Positions 19,058 to 28,626 are shown, numbered from the stretch's first letter. The stretch: DNA of 64,000 nt from an uncultured Bacteroidales bacterium (GCA_947303395.1 CAMYYD010000005.1:116307-180306), one strand, 5' to 3'. Numbers and translations: made by a program. Notes: generated by a model not told the origin, from the sequence alone.

Positions 19058-19140
19058 AGTTGTTCAGTTATTCAGTTGTTCAGTTGTTCAGTTATTCAAT
19101 TGAGTAGTAAAAACTGACTAACTGAATAACTGATTAACTT
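19058..19140. repeat. Family B hairpin repeat (copy 2)
   Basis: gttgttcagttattcagttgttcagttgttcagttattcaa...aactgactaactgaataactgattaact. Confidence 0.85.
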
Positions 19141-19144
19141 CTAA

Positions 19145-20500
19145 CTATTCTCTAAGATTCCAGTCAAATTTAAAATCGCAGTCTTTATAGTCGTCGCAGA
19201 TTTTCACGTAGGCCTTGCTTGACTTCGAGTCAATCCATTTGTTGATAGCTTCCTGGCGAAGTTTCTGCATTGTCCATTGCTGAATCAGGGCATAATCTTC
19301 TTGCAGATTTGCCTTGTGTGGAGTGGTTTTCTTTTTGATTATCAATAATCTATATGCGTCTTTATCGTTTTTAGTCTTCATCGGGACAGGGTTGCTCACC
19401 TCACCCACTTGAAGCTTGTTGACGACCACCGAGACCTGCTGGTCGAGATCTTCTGCAGCGAACAAAGTGCTGCCGTCGTTAGGATTCACGAGATAACCTC
19501 CGTTGACTTTATCGTCCTCGTCGCTGAATTTCACCACGGCTTCATCGAAGGTGATGCTGTCGTTTCTGATAAGGTTGGCGATAGAGTCAAGTTCGTTATA
19601 AGCTTGCTGTAACGCTTCCGGCGACACTTTCACCGTGAGCAGGATATGACGCACGTTGACGTAATCGCCGCGGCGTTCAATCAATTGCAGGATATGAAAA
19701 CCATACTCTGTTTCAATGACTTCCGAGATCTCACCGTCTTTCAAGGCAAACGCCGCGGCTTCAAACTCCGGCACCAATTCGCCTCTGCCCTGGAAACCAA
19801 GCTCGCCGCCTTTCTTTGCGGAACCTGGATCTTCGGAATAAAGCAACGCCAATGTTGAGAAACGTTCGCCTTTCAAAATTCTGTTGCGCAAACCATAAAG
19901 TCTGTCTTTCACCGCAAGTTTTTCGTCGAGAGTGATTGGCGGTTTCTTAACCAGCTGCGCTATCTCATAGTGCGCACTGACCATCGGAACGGAGTCTTTC
20001 GGAATGCTGTTGTAAAACTCACGCACGTCGCTTGGAGTCGCGCTGACCCCCTCAACGATCTTGCGCTGCACCTCGTCGATGAGTTTCTGGTCTCTTATTA
20101 TGGTACGAAGCTCATCCTTGATCTCCTTCATTGTCTTGTTGAAATATTTTTCAAGCTTCTCCTGCGATCCAAGCTGATTTACGTAATAACGGATGCGGTA
20201 TTCCATCTCCTGATCAACCTGATCATCGGTAACCTCGATACTGTCGAGTTCGGCCTGATTCAGCATAAGCTTGCGGAAAAGCTGGTCTTCAAGAATCTCG
20301 CAGCGTATCGACGAAGCGCTTCCCTTGATGCCGCCCTGAAGCCTATATTGCATATATTGCTCCTCAATGTCCGACTGCATGACGATATTTTTACCCACAA
20401 CAGCCACGACCTTATCGATAACCTGCGCCTGTTGAGCATATATCGTTGAAGCACAAATAGTTACAAAAACAAATAAAGCAAAAATCTTTCTTAGCTTCAT
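19145..20500 (-). CDS. surA: SurA-like periplasmic peptidyl-prolyl isomerase
   Basis: VIDKVVAVVGKNIVMQSDIEEQ, two parvulin domains (GERFSTLALLYSEDPGSAKKGGELGFQGRGELVPEFEAAAF; VRHILLTVKVS). Confidence 0.9.
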   Translation of the reverse strand: MKLRKIFALFVFVTICASTIYAQQAQVIDKVVAVVGKNIVMQSDIEEQYMQYRLQGGIKGSASSIRCEILEDQLFRKLMLNQAELDSIEVTDDQVDQEMEYRIRYYVNQLGSQEKLEKYFNKTMKEIKDELRTIIRDQKLIDEVQRKIVEGVSATPSDVREFYNSIPKDSVPMVSAHYEIAQLVKKPPITLDEKLAVKDRLYGLRNRILKGERFSTLALLYSEDPGSAKKGGELGFQGRGELVPEFEAAAFALKDGEISEVIETEYGFHILQLIERRGDYVNVRHILLTVKVSPEALQQAYNELDSIANLIRNDSITFDEAVVKFSDEDDKVNGGYLVNPNDGSTLFAAEDLDQQVSVVVNKLQVGEVSNPVPMKTKNDKDAYRLLIIKKKTTPHKANLQEDYALIQQWTMQKLRQEAINKWIDSKSSKAYVKICDDYKDCDFKFDWNLRE

Positions 20501-20508
20501 AATTTTAA

Positions 20509-21024
20509 CTAATAAATTTCAAAAACACGTTCTTTAACAGCTTTGTTGTAAAGACTGTTATTCATATTTTCAATCAGTTCTTTCTTCCTGATATTCAATA
20601 TGATATCTCTGACAGCCAAACTATCCAGCTCAACGGCTGAATTTTCCTCGATATACTTCGCGATTTCGTCTTCAGAAACGATGGTATCGAGATTTTGTTC
20701 TATCAGCAATGATTCATATTTATAGATAATCAACGAGGTACGATAATCCTCAATCTGTCTTGAGAAATCAAGTTCTGATTTGTCGATATTATTCTCCGCC
20801 TGATGAATGAGCAGCTGACGACGGATCCAATTGTCGATGAAAGCTTTCGTTCTGAAGAGGCTGTCGTTAACGCTAATGCCTTCATACAGAACGCTTTGCA
20901 AATCGGATTGATACAAAACCTTGTCGTAAATGGTAGCAATGGCCTTGTCACCGCTGCCATTTTTTGAATTCTGGCACGAAAACAATGCCAAAACCAAAAT
21001 CAATCCGATTGCAAACCTTTTCAT
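20509..21024 (-). CDS. Small lipoprotein resembling a SurA N-terminal region, without a parvulin domain
   Basis: ALFSCQNS lipobox; IATIYDKVLYQSDLQSVL, ...FIDNWIRRQLLIHQAENNI; overlaps the next gene by 4 nt. Confidence 0.65.
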   Translation of the reverse strand: MKRFAIGLILVLALFSCQNSKNGSGDKAIATIYDKVLYQSDLQSVLYEGISVNDSLFRTKAFIDNWIRRQLLIHQAENNIDKSELDFSRQIEDYRTSLIIYKYESLLIEQNLDTIVSEDEIAKYIEENSAVELDSLAVRDIILNIRKKELIENMNNSLYNKAVKERVFEIY

Positions 21025-23024
21025 TTATAGTTTTTTCTGACTTTTTCCAAAACTTTCTCGTCAACTGTGACAGGATATTTTGCCTTGAGAGCTTCCAGCC
21101 AATCGTTTTCGAGTTTTGTCTGATAAGCTGAGGTGATTATACCTCTAGCCTCTCTATAGGTCTTCGGCTCTGGCTCGCGAACCTCAAGAATCTTGACGAT
21201 TTTCGTCGATTTGTCGACTGTTGAAGGAATTACGCGGATTGTTCCGGCAACCCATTCTGTTTCGTCGATGTCGACATTATCGCCCTGCTGGAAATATGGA
21301 GACTTGATTGTGACGCCTTTCAAACCTTCGCTTTTCACGATGGCTTTCAAGCTGTCGGCCTTCAAATCCTGACGAATCAGTTCTTCCATTCTTGGGAGAC
21401 TTTCCTCGTTATTGACGTTGACCAAAATGGTTTTCACGCGTTTGCCCCACATATATTCATTCTTGTTGGCATCGTAAAATGCTTTGATGCCCGCTGTGTC
21501 AAGTTCGGCTTTTTTCCAGACTTCCTTATCCATCAAGTCGAAGAGAAGGATGCCGTCGTGATATTCCTGAACGAGAAGTTTGAAGTCAGGATATTTTTCC
21601 TCAAGATGAGCGTCTTCGTAAGCAAATGCTGACTCTTTCAAGAATTCGCCATAAAGCTGGTAGGCGTATGAACCCTCCGACATAAATGGCTGTGACGACT
21701 CGTTTTTCTTGATATATTCAACAAAATCTGAGATTTTATAATTTTGTTTTTGCAATTTGAAGAGAACCTGATTCTGGTCAACACCTTCAGCCACAACATA
21801 TTTTCCTTCTTTCAAAGTAGTGTCGATTGTTGCGATGAAAGCATCTTTAACCTTTGTGTATTCCTTGAATTTATTCTCTTTCAGGATACGTTTCAGCACC
21901 ACTTCCTCGCTGACCTTTGCGCGCATGTCTTTTTCGACGCGTTTTTTGATATTTTCTCTTTCTTCATCAAGACTCTTAACGCCTGATTTTGAAACAAGTT
22001 TGATGATATGATAGCCATAGCTGGTCTTAACCGGCTCTGAAAACTCATTTTCGTTCAGTGTTTTAACTACAGCGATGAATTCCGGAACAATCTGACTGAC
22101 TTTGAATGGAGTAAGCATGCCGCCATGCTGTGCGCTGCCTTTGTCGTCGGAATATTTTTTAACGATGACATCCCAGTTTGTGCCGTCTTTGTTGATTTCG
22201 TTATAGATGTTAAATGCTTTAGCTCTCACGACTGAGTCGGTCTTTTCAGGATCGTTTTCGTCGACGACGAGGAAGATATGAGCGGCTTTGATCTGTCCGC
22301 AAGCCGGAGTTTTCGAGTTGAGTTTGATGATATGATAGCCGAAATCGGAGCGTACCGGCATTGAAACCTCGCCTTCTTTGGTGTTGTAGGCGCCGCTTTC
22401 AAACGGATAGACCATATCGAAAACCGAGAAATATCCAAGATTTCCGCGGTTACCTTTGTAGGCGCGCTGTTTGCCAGGTATAGCTTCCATATCGCGTGCT
22501 GAAGGATCTTCAGAAGCCTCGACGGCTACATCGCCGAAGTCTTCGCCATTCATGATGCGTTTACGAAGCTCGAGAGCTTTATTGTAAGCCTTGAGTGTAT
22601 CGGCCGGCACAGCGTGAATGTCGCATTTGATAAGGATATGCGATGCGTTGACATCCCACTGCATCCTCTCATAAGCCTCTTCGATGAGCTGTTCGGTGAT
22701 AGCGTCGTTTGTGAAATAAGGTTTGGCAAGCTGTTTGCGATAGCCTTCATATTCTTTGATGAACTTTGGAAGAGTATCCATCTTACGTGCTTCAGCCTCA
22801 ATGACTTTCAACTTGAAGTTGATATACATGTCGAGATATTCGTCGACATTTTTCTTGTCGAGGACTTCGCTCTTCACGTTGTTTTTCTCGTAAACTTCCA
22901 TGAATTCACCTGCTGAGATTTTATTATCTCCCAAGGTTATTAAAGTCTTTGATTTCCAACCCTGAGCAAAGAGGAGGGCTGGGGTCATTAATGCTAATAA
23001 AACTAATAATTTCTTCATTTTCAA
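21021..23024 (-). CDS. PpiC/parvulin-type peptidyl-prolyl isomerase
   Basis: NASHILIKCDIHA...GEDFGDVAVEASEDPSARD...GNLGYFSVFDMVYPFESGAYNTKEGEVSMPVRSDFGYHIIKL; second domain AAHIFLVVDE...GSAQHGGMLTPFKVSQIVPEF. Confidence 0.92.
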   Translation of the reverse strand: MKMKKLLVLLALMTPALLFAQGWKSKTLITLGDNKISAGEFMEVYEKNNVKSEVLDKKNVDEYLDMYINFKLKVIEAEARKMDTLPKFIKEYEGYRKQLAKPYFTNDAITEQLIEEAYERMQWDVNASHILIKCDIHAVPADTLKAYNKALELRKRIMNGEDFGDVAVEASEDPSARDMEAIPGKQRAYKGNRGNLGYFSVFDMVYPFESGAYNTKEGEVSMPVRSDFGYHIIKLNSKTPACGQIKAAHIFLVVDENDPEKTDSVVRAKAFNIYNEINKDGTNWDVIVKKYSDDKGSAQHGGMLTPFKVSQIVPEFIAVVKTLNENEFSEPVKTSYGYHIIKLVSKSGVKSLDEERENIKKRVEKDMRAKVSEEVVLKRILKENKFKEYTKVKDAFIATIDTTLKEGKYVVAEGVDQNQVLFKLQKQNYKISDFVEYIKKNESSQPFMSEGSYAYQLYGEFLKESAFAYEDAHLEEKYPDFKLLVQEYHDGILLFDLMDKEVWKKAELDTAGIKAFYDANKNEYMWGKRVKTILVNVNNEESLPRMEELIRQDLKADSLKAIVKSEGLKGVTIKSPYFQQGDNVDIDETEWVAGTIRVIPSTVDKSTKIVKILEVREPEPKTYREARGIITSAYQTKLENDWLEALKAKYPVTVDEKVLEKVRKNYK

Positions 23025-23040
23025 TTTAATCTAAATTATT

Positions 23041-23120
23041 CGGTTAATCAGTTAGTCAGTTAGTCAGTTAATCAGTTGTTCAGTTAACTGGCTAACTGAA
23101 TAACTGAACAACTGGTAACT
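23041..23120. repeat. Family B hairpin repeat (copy 3)
   Basis: cggttaatcagttagtcagttagtcagttaatcagttgttcagttaactggctaactgaataactgaacaactggtaact. Confidence 0.85.
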
Positions 23121-23123
23121 TTA

Positions 23124-24596
23124 TTATGCCTTTCTGCTATAATTCGGTGATTCCTGTGTGATTGTGATGTCGTGCGGATGGCTCTCGTTCATGCCAGATG
23201 CTGTGATCTTGATGAAGCGGGCGTTATGCAGCTCCTCGATGGTGTGTGAGCCGGTGTAGCCCATACCAGCGCGGAGACCGCCGACCATCTGATAAACCAC
23301 TTCCGAGAGGCTTCCTTTGTAAGGAACGCGACCTACGATGCCTTCAGGAACCAGTTTCTTGATATCGTCTTCCATATCCTGGAAATAACGGTCCTTCGAG
23401 CCGTGCTGCATAGCCTCGAGTGAGCCCATGCCGCGGTATGTCTTGTATTTACGGCCTTCGAAGATGATGGTATCGCCTGGAGATTCGTTCACGCCAGCGA
23501 ACAATGAACCTGCCATGATTGTTGAAGCACCAGCTGCGATAGCCTTCACGATATCGCCAGTGTAACGGATACCGCCGTCAGCGATGACTGGGATGCCGCT
23601 GCCTTTAAGAGCTTCCGAAACGTTGTATACAGCTGTGAGCTGAGGGACGCCTATACCAGCGATGATACGAGTTGTGCAGATTGAACCAGGTCCGATACCC
23701 ACTTTGATAGCGTCGACGTCGAGTTTAGCTAGGTCACGAGCTGCCTCGGCTGTAGCGATGTTTCCGATGACGAGGTCGATGTTCGGGAATGCCTTGCGGA
23801 GCTGTTTTGTGACGTTGAACACGTTCTTTGAGTGACCGTGTGCGGTGTCGACCACGATGGCGTCAACGCCAGCATCCACGAGGGCTTGAGCGCGTTCCAT
23901 GGTGTTGTAGGTGATACCCACAGCGGCAGCGACTCTCAAGCGACCGTGCTCGTCTTTCGAAGCATTCGGACGAGCCTTGATTTTGATGATATCTTTGTAA
24001 GTGATAAGTCCGATGAGATGATTATGTTTGTCGACGACCGGCAGTTTCTCGATTTTATGCTCCTGGAGGATATCCTCAGCTGTTGCAAAATCGGTGAACT
24101 CTGTTGTGGTGATGAGGTTGTCTTTTGTCATCACTTCCGAGATCGGACGGTCGGTCTTGCGCTCGAAACGAAGGTCACGGTTGGTGACGATACCCACGAG
24201 CACGTTGTCGTCGTTCACTACCGGGATACCACCGATATGATAGTCGTTCATGATTTTGAGAGCGTCGCGGACGAGGGCGCCTTCTTTGATTGTTACCGGG
24301 TTGATGATCATGCCGTTTTCAGCGCGTTTCACCTTGGTGACCTCGGCAGCCTGCTGCTCGATTGTCATGTTTTTGTGGAGCACGCCGATGCCTCCTTCCT
24401 GAGCGATAGCGATAGCCATCGGAGCCTCGGTGACGGTGTCCATACCAGCAGTAACGATTGGGATATTCAGCCTGATGCGGCGGGAGAAATTGGTTCTCAA
24501 ATCGGCATCGCGAGGGATGAGGTCGCTATAAGCCGGGATTAAAAGCACGTCGTCGTAAGTCAAGCCTTCTTCGACAAATTTTTCATTTTTTGACAT
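23124..24596 (-). CDS. guaB: IMP dehydrogenase
   Basis: [20 protein letters not shown] domains, [54 protein letters not shown]. Confidence 0.98.
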   Translation of the reverse strand: MSKNEKFVEEGLTYDDVLLIPAYSDLIPRDADLRTNFSRRIRLNIPIVTAGMDTVTEAPMAIAIAQEGGIGVLHKNMTIEQQAAEVTKVKRAENGMIINPVTIKEGALVRDALKIMNDYHIGGIPVVNDDNVLVGIVTNRDLRFERKTDRPISEVMTKDNLITTTEFTDFATAEDILQEHKIEKLPVVDKHNHLIGLITYKDIIKIKARPNASKDEHGRLRVAAAVGITYNTMERAQALVDAGVDAIVVDTAHGHSKNVFNVTKQLRKAFPNIDLVIGNIATAEAARDLAKLDVDAIKVGIGPGSICTTRIIAGIGVPQLTAVYNVSEALKGSGIPVIADGGIRYTGDIVKAIAAGASTIMAGSLFAGVNESPGDTIIFEGRKYKTYRGMGSLEAMQHGSKDRYFQDMEDDIKKLVPEGIVGRVPYKGSLSEVVYQMVGGLRAGMGYTGSHTIEELHNARFIKITASGMNESHPHDITITQESPNYSRKA

Positions 24597-24633
24597 AATA
24601 TGCAGTTTTTAATTATTCTCTAATAATTAATCT

Positions 24634-24642
24634 GCAAAAATA
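24634..24642 (-). promoter_or_regulatory. Bacteroidetes -7 element TATTTTTGC upstream of guaB
   Basis: gcaaaaata on + strand ~38 nt upstream of the start. Confidence 0.55.
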
Positions 24643-24684
24643 CGAAAAAAATTTGAAGTGTGCGGAATGAATTTTTAAGTTTTT

Positions 24685-26082
24685 TCACTTTGCCGTACAA
24701 ACTGGGCGTGCAAACGAATCGAAACTGGTACAAGATTCTCCAACCTTATCGTCTGTTATGTAAATCGTTTTTCCCCTTTCCCCAAAAAGCTCGTCTTTCG
24801 ATTTAGTCGAAGTCCAGTATTCGCCATTAAATAAAAACACAGCACCGTTGGGTTCAATGATATTTGTCCAATCAGCCAAACTTATTTCGTTGGAAGATGT
24901 AAGCTTGAAAACTTTATAATCCCAATCGTCGGGAAGCAAAATTATGCCCTTTTTCCCATCGATATTTGCCCAGACAAAACTAAAACCAGTGGGGTTTTCC
25001 CTTTTGAACAAAACATAATTCCATTCTTTGTCAGACAATACACTCCAGCTTTTTAACCCGGCATTGTCAATAGGGTAAGTTTCCCACATGCCCCATGCGG
25101 TATTGGAAGAGAAAAAAGATGGAGCATGCGATAATTGATCGTTAGCAAATTTCAAATTTCCACCACCATAACGTGCCAGCAAAAGACCTTGCGAGAAATG
25201 AACTTTTTTCTTGTCGCTAACAGAAAAAACACCAGGAGCGGCTCCTTTAGGACAATTTCCCATTTTCACATTAAATCTGGTCATCTTATTCCGCTCAATT
25301 TCAAACTCTTTATTAAAAGTCTTGCATTTGTTCATTTCGAGAACCAAAGCGTGTTTGCCCAAAAGCATTGTGTCGATGCTTAAAGGCGTGACGCCACAGA
25401 CTTTGCCGTCGATGGTGACTTTTGCTCCTGTCGGATTTGTCTCAACCAATAGTTTGGATCTGATAAGTGGCATTTCGATATCCAGATATATTTTATCGCC
25501 ATCGTAGATTGAAATTTTTTTCGTTACGTCTTCATATCCTTCTTTTGAGACTGTTATCTCATACTCTCCGGCAGCTATCATCGGGTTGCGATAATATGTT
25601 TTTTCTTCCAAAACCCTGCCGTTTATAGTTATAGTGGCGCCACTTTCGGGTATTGTGTAAATAAAAAGACCTCCTGACCCGGAAAAGTTAGAGGTCTTAT
25701 TGATAAGCGTCATTTCATAGCCTTTTTTGCCACGCATGCTGAACGGAAACCAGAACTCGGTGGTGCCGAAATCGGGATGCGATATTTTGATGAAAGTGGC
25801 GTAATAGCTGATATAAATCCAGAGTTCTTCGCCATGTTCCTCAACTTCGAAATAAGTCTGCAAGTCGCCTTCAAAAAGCAGTTGATTACGCTGCTCCTCG
25901 TTGAGGTTTTCCGTTTTCATTTTTATGACGGAAAAAGGTTTCTCGTTGTCGTCAGTCTGGATGTCGGGATTGTCGTTGACAAATCCTTCAATCTGCTTGA
26001 AAGAATTGGGGCTCACTTCGAGCTGAGCGAACGAAGTTATTGACAAAACCAATGCGAATAATAAGACTAAATGTTTTTTCAT
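24685..26082 (-). CDS. PEGA-domain secreted protein (twin 1)
   Basis: PEGA-like SKLLVETNPTGAKVTIDGKVCGVTPLSIDTMLLGKHALVLE; C-terminal FSVSDKKKVHFSQG...WNYVLFKR...IILLPDDW. Confidence 0.85.
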   Translation of the reverse strand: MKKHLVLLFALVLSITSFAQLEVSPNSFKQIEGFVNDNPDIQTDDNEKPFSVIKMKTENLNEEQRNQLLFEGDLQTYFEVEEHGEELWIYISYYATFIKISHPDFGTTEFWFPFSMRGKKGYEMTLINKTSNFSGSGGLFIYTIPESGATITINGRVLEEKTYYRNPMIAAGEYEITVSKEGYEDVTKKISIYDGDKIYLDIEMPLIRSKLLVETNPTGAKVTIDGKVCGVTPLSIDTMLLGKHALVLEMNKCKTFNKEFEIERNKMTRFNVKMGNCPKGAAPGVFSVSDKKKVHFSQGLLLARYGGGNLKFANDQLSHAPSFFSSNTAWGMWETYPIDNAGLKSWSVLSDKEWNYVLFKRENPTGFSFVWANIDGKKGIILLPDDWDYKVFKLTSSNEISLADWTNIIEPNGAVFLFNGEYWTSTKSKDELFGERGKTIYITDDKVGESCTSFDSFARPVCTAK

Positions 26083-26094
26083 GACACAAATTTT

Positions 26095-27633
26095 TTAATG
26101 AACGAGACGGACCGACATGCCTGTTGAGGGATCCATGCTCATGCCAAAACCCACCGAAAAATTATACACCATAAAATCATCATCATCAACTCTTCCAATT
26201 GAACTTGACCAATACAGACATATAGGCTCGCCGATATTAATAGTATCAATCGTTTTTCTATAACCGGCCGAAGGCAAAAAGACAGCTCCGTGGGCTTCAA
26301 GTTTGTTAGTCCAGTCGAAGAGACTTATGGCATTTTCGTTATAATTTGAATATTCATCGTTTGTTTTTTTCAAATCAAAGTATTCTTTTTTCCAGTTATC
26401 GGGCAGAAGCACAACGCCGCATATCCCGTTAACAGTAGCTTTGGCGAATCTTATACCCGATTCTGTTTTTCTATTTGTTGTAACATAATCCCATTCTTTA
26501 CTTGAAAGTGTGCGCCAGAAATCGCTTTTATTGCCGCCGTTTGAAATCGGGTTATGACCCCAGTCGGTGAATTCCTGTTTGTAATCGCTTGATTTTGTGG
26601 ATTTTAGAGTCGGATTATCCCAAGTGTTCCAGGCAAAATTGTCGATACAGCCGTTTTTGTCTTTTTTCTTTGGACCAATAAAATAATATTGATTATCGGC
26701 GAAACGCCAGGTGTTTGTCTTGGTCTGATACTGAAGGTTTCCTTTCGAAAAATACACCTGTTCTGTAGCGCTTACAGAAAAAACGTTGTTTATCGCACCT
26801 TCGAGGCACTGTTCAAAAGTTTCGTTTAAAACAAGCGGCTTGTCTTTCTCAAATTGCAGTTTTTTTGAAATCATTTTCAGGTTATCCTTCTTGAGTTTAA
26901 CCCAATGGTTTCCTATTACTATGTTATTGAGAGTCACTGGTGTTACACCGTAAATCGAATCGTCAACAATGACGGTGGCTCCCGGAGGTGTTGTCTCGAT
27001 ATGAATCTCGCCATAGATGTAAGGCATTTCAATTTCCAAATCCAGATGTTCGTCGGTTTTTATCTCTACGGTTTTTGTAACATCTTCAAATGAGAATTTC
27101 GACACGGTTATCTCGTGTTTTCCTGCCGAAATAATTGGATTGGTGTAAGGCGTTCTTTCCCGAATGTCTTTGCCGTCAATTATAACGTATGCATTATCCT
27201 CCGGTTTGGTTGTCACGGTGATTGAGCCAGAGCCCAGGCCCAGATTTGCAGTATTCACCACAGTGATTTCGTAGCCTTTTTTGCCTTGCATTTCAAAAGG
27301 AAACTCAAATTTAATCGTCTCGGAATCGGGATAGGAAAACTTTATGTATGATGTGTAATAGCTGATAAAAAGCCACACTTCGCCAATATGGTAGTCTATT
27401 TCAAAAAACGTTCCCTTTGGCGTTTCGAACGACAGATTATGACGTTCCTTGTCGTTGATGTTTTCCGTTTTTATTTTCAAGACCGCATAAGGAAGGTTGT
27501 TGTCATCGTATTGGTAGTCAGGATCAATGTTTACGAAGCCTTCCACAAGTTTGAATGAATTCGGCTTCACTTCAAGTTGGGCTAATGCGTTGAGTGACAA
27601 TAATATAACAAAAAATAGAGTTGTGATTTTTTT
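26095..27633 (-). CDS. PEGA-domain secreted protein (twin 2)
   Basis: GEIHIETTPPGATVIVDDSIYGVTPVTLNNIVIGNHWVKLKK; FSVSATEQVYFSKGNLQYQTKTNTWRFADNQYYFIG...VVLLPDNW; start at MKKITTLFFV. Confidence 0.85.
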   Translation of the reverse strand, partial: KKITTLFFVILLSLNALAQLEVKPNSFKLVEGFVNIDPDYQYDDNNLPYAVLKIKTENINDKERHNLSFETPKGTFFEIDYHIGEVWLFISYYTSYIKFSYPDSETIKFEFPFEMQGKKGYEITVVNTANLGLGSGSITVTTKPEDNAYVIIDGKDIRERTPYTNPIISAGKHEITVSKFSFEDVTKTVEIKTDEHLDLEIEMPYIYGEIHIETTPPGATVIVDDSIYGVTPVTLNNIVIGNHWVKLKKDNLKMISKKLQFEKDKPLVLNETFEQCLEGAINNVFSVSATEQVYFSKGNLQYQTKTNTWRFADNQYYFIGPKKKDKNGCIDNFAWNTWDNPTLKSTKSSDYKQEFTDWGHNPISNGGNKSDFWRTLSSKEWDYVTTNRKTESGIRFAKATVNGICGVVLLPDNWKKEYFDLKKTNDEYSNYNENAISLFDWTNKLEAHGAVFLPSAGYRKTIDTINIGEPICLYWSSSIGRVDDDDFMVYNFSVGFGMSMDPSTGMSVRLVH

Positions 27634-27702
27634 CATTGTAGATAATTTAGATTGCAAATTTATATCATTTTTAAATAAATAGCAAGATATTTTAAAAAGT
27701 AT

Positions 27703-27711
27703 TATCTTTGC
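27703..27711 (+). promoter_or_regulatory. Bacteroidetes -7 element TATCTTTGC, 4 nt before the ldcA-like ATG
   Basis: Exact TAnnTTTGC; ATG at 27716 implies a leaderless or near-leaderless transcript. Confidence 0.6.
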
Positions 27712-27715
27712 ATCT

Positions 27716-28549
27716 ATGAAAACTCCTAATTATCTTAAAAAAGGCTCGAAGATTGCGCTCGTGGCGCCGGCGAGGAAGATTGAGCGCGATGAGATTGCCG
27801 CGGCAGTGAAATGGATTGAAGAAAAAGGCTTTGTGGCTGTTTACGACGACCGCTTATTCGCTGAGTATCACCAACTTGCAGGTGATGATGACTTTCGTGC
27901 CAGCGTGTTGCAAGATTATCTCGACAGAGATGACATCGATGCGATTTTGTGCGTTCGTGGCGGCTACGGAACCATCCGTATTGTTGATAAACTCGACTTC
28001 AAGAAGTTTGAAAAACATCCGAAATGGATTGTCGGATATAGCGACGTGACGGTGCTGCATGCCAAGATGCAACAGCTTGGTTATCAAAGCATTCATGGAA
28101 CGATGGCAATAAATTTCGAAAAGAATACACCAGAGGCACTGGAATCATTATATGATGCATTAACAGGAAAATGGAACGCCGTAGAGACGCACAGCCGTGC
28201 GTCTCTACACAACGTTCCAATCATTGGCGGAAACCTTTCTGTTCTCTATTCAATGTTGGGTTCCGACCTGTTTCCGGAAACGGATGGAAAGATTTTGTTT
28301 ATTGAGGATTTGGACGAATATCTTTATCACATCGACCGCATGATGATGGGACTGAAACGCGCTGGAAAACTGGCAAATCTGAAGGCTTTGCTGGTCGGAG
28401 CGTTCACCGACATGCACGACAATACAATCCCATTCGGCATGACAGCCAAAGAAATCATTTTCGAGAAAGTGAAAGAATACGGATATCCAGTTATTTGGGA
28501 TTATCCAGCGGGACATGTGGATAATAACCTCGCAATAGTGCTCGGTTAA
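27716..28549 (+). CDS. ldcA: Muramoyltetrapeptide (LD-) carboxypeptidase, S66 family
   Basis: LKKGSKIALVAPARK, AILCVRGGYGTIRIVDKLDF, WIVGYSDVTVLH, SIHGTMAINF, IIGGNLSVLYSMLGS, LFIEDLDEYLYHIDRMM; carries an in-frame family A palindrome. Confidence 0.93.
   Translation: MKTPNYLKKGSKIALVAPARKIERDEIAAAVKWIEEKGFVAVYDDRLFAEYHQLAGDDDFRASVLQDYLDRDDIDAILCVRGGYGTIRIVDKLDFKKFEKHPKWIVGYSDVTVLHAKMQQLGYQSIHGTMAINFEKNTPEALESLYDALTGKWNAVETHSRASLHNVPIIGGNLSVLYSMLGSDLFPETDGKILFIEDLDEYLYHIDRMMMGLKRAGKLANLKALLVGAFTDMHDNTIPFGMTAKEIIFEKVKEYGYPVIWDYPAGHVDNNLAIVLG
28172..28219. repeat. Family A palindrome, copy 2 (GTAGAGACGCACAGCCGTGCGTCTCTAC, 28181-28208) with outer TGGAACG/CGTTCCA arms, inside the ldcA-like CDS
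   Basis: 28-bp core with one central asymmetry (acaGCc); encodes VETHSRASL in frame. Confidence 0.93.
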
Positions 28550-28551
28550 TT

Positions 28552-28626
28552 ATCAGTTGTTCAGTTAATCAGTTGTTCAGTTGTTCAGTTAAACTAGTCA
28601 ACTGATTAACTGATTAACTGAATAAC
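28552..28626. repeat. Family B hairpin repeat (copy 4)
   Basis: atcagttgttcagttaatcagttgttcagttgttcagttaaactagtcaactgattaactgattaactgaataact; between convergent ldcA-like and radA, encoding the radA stop. Confidence 0.85.

Noticed and set aside
23832-24542. 236-aa ORF antisense to guaB
   Set aside because: His/Asp-rich antisense translation of a highly conserved gene; no start signal or family.
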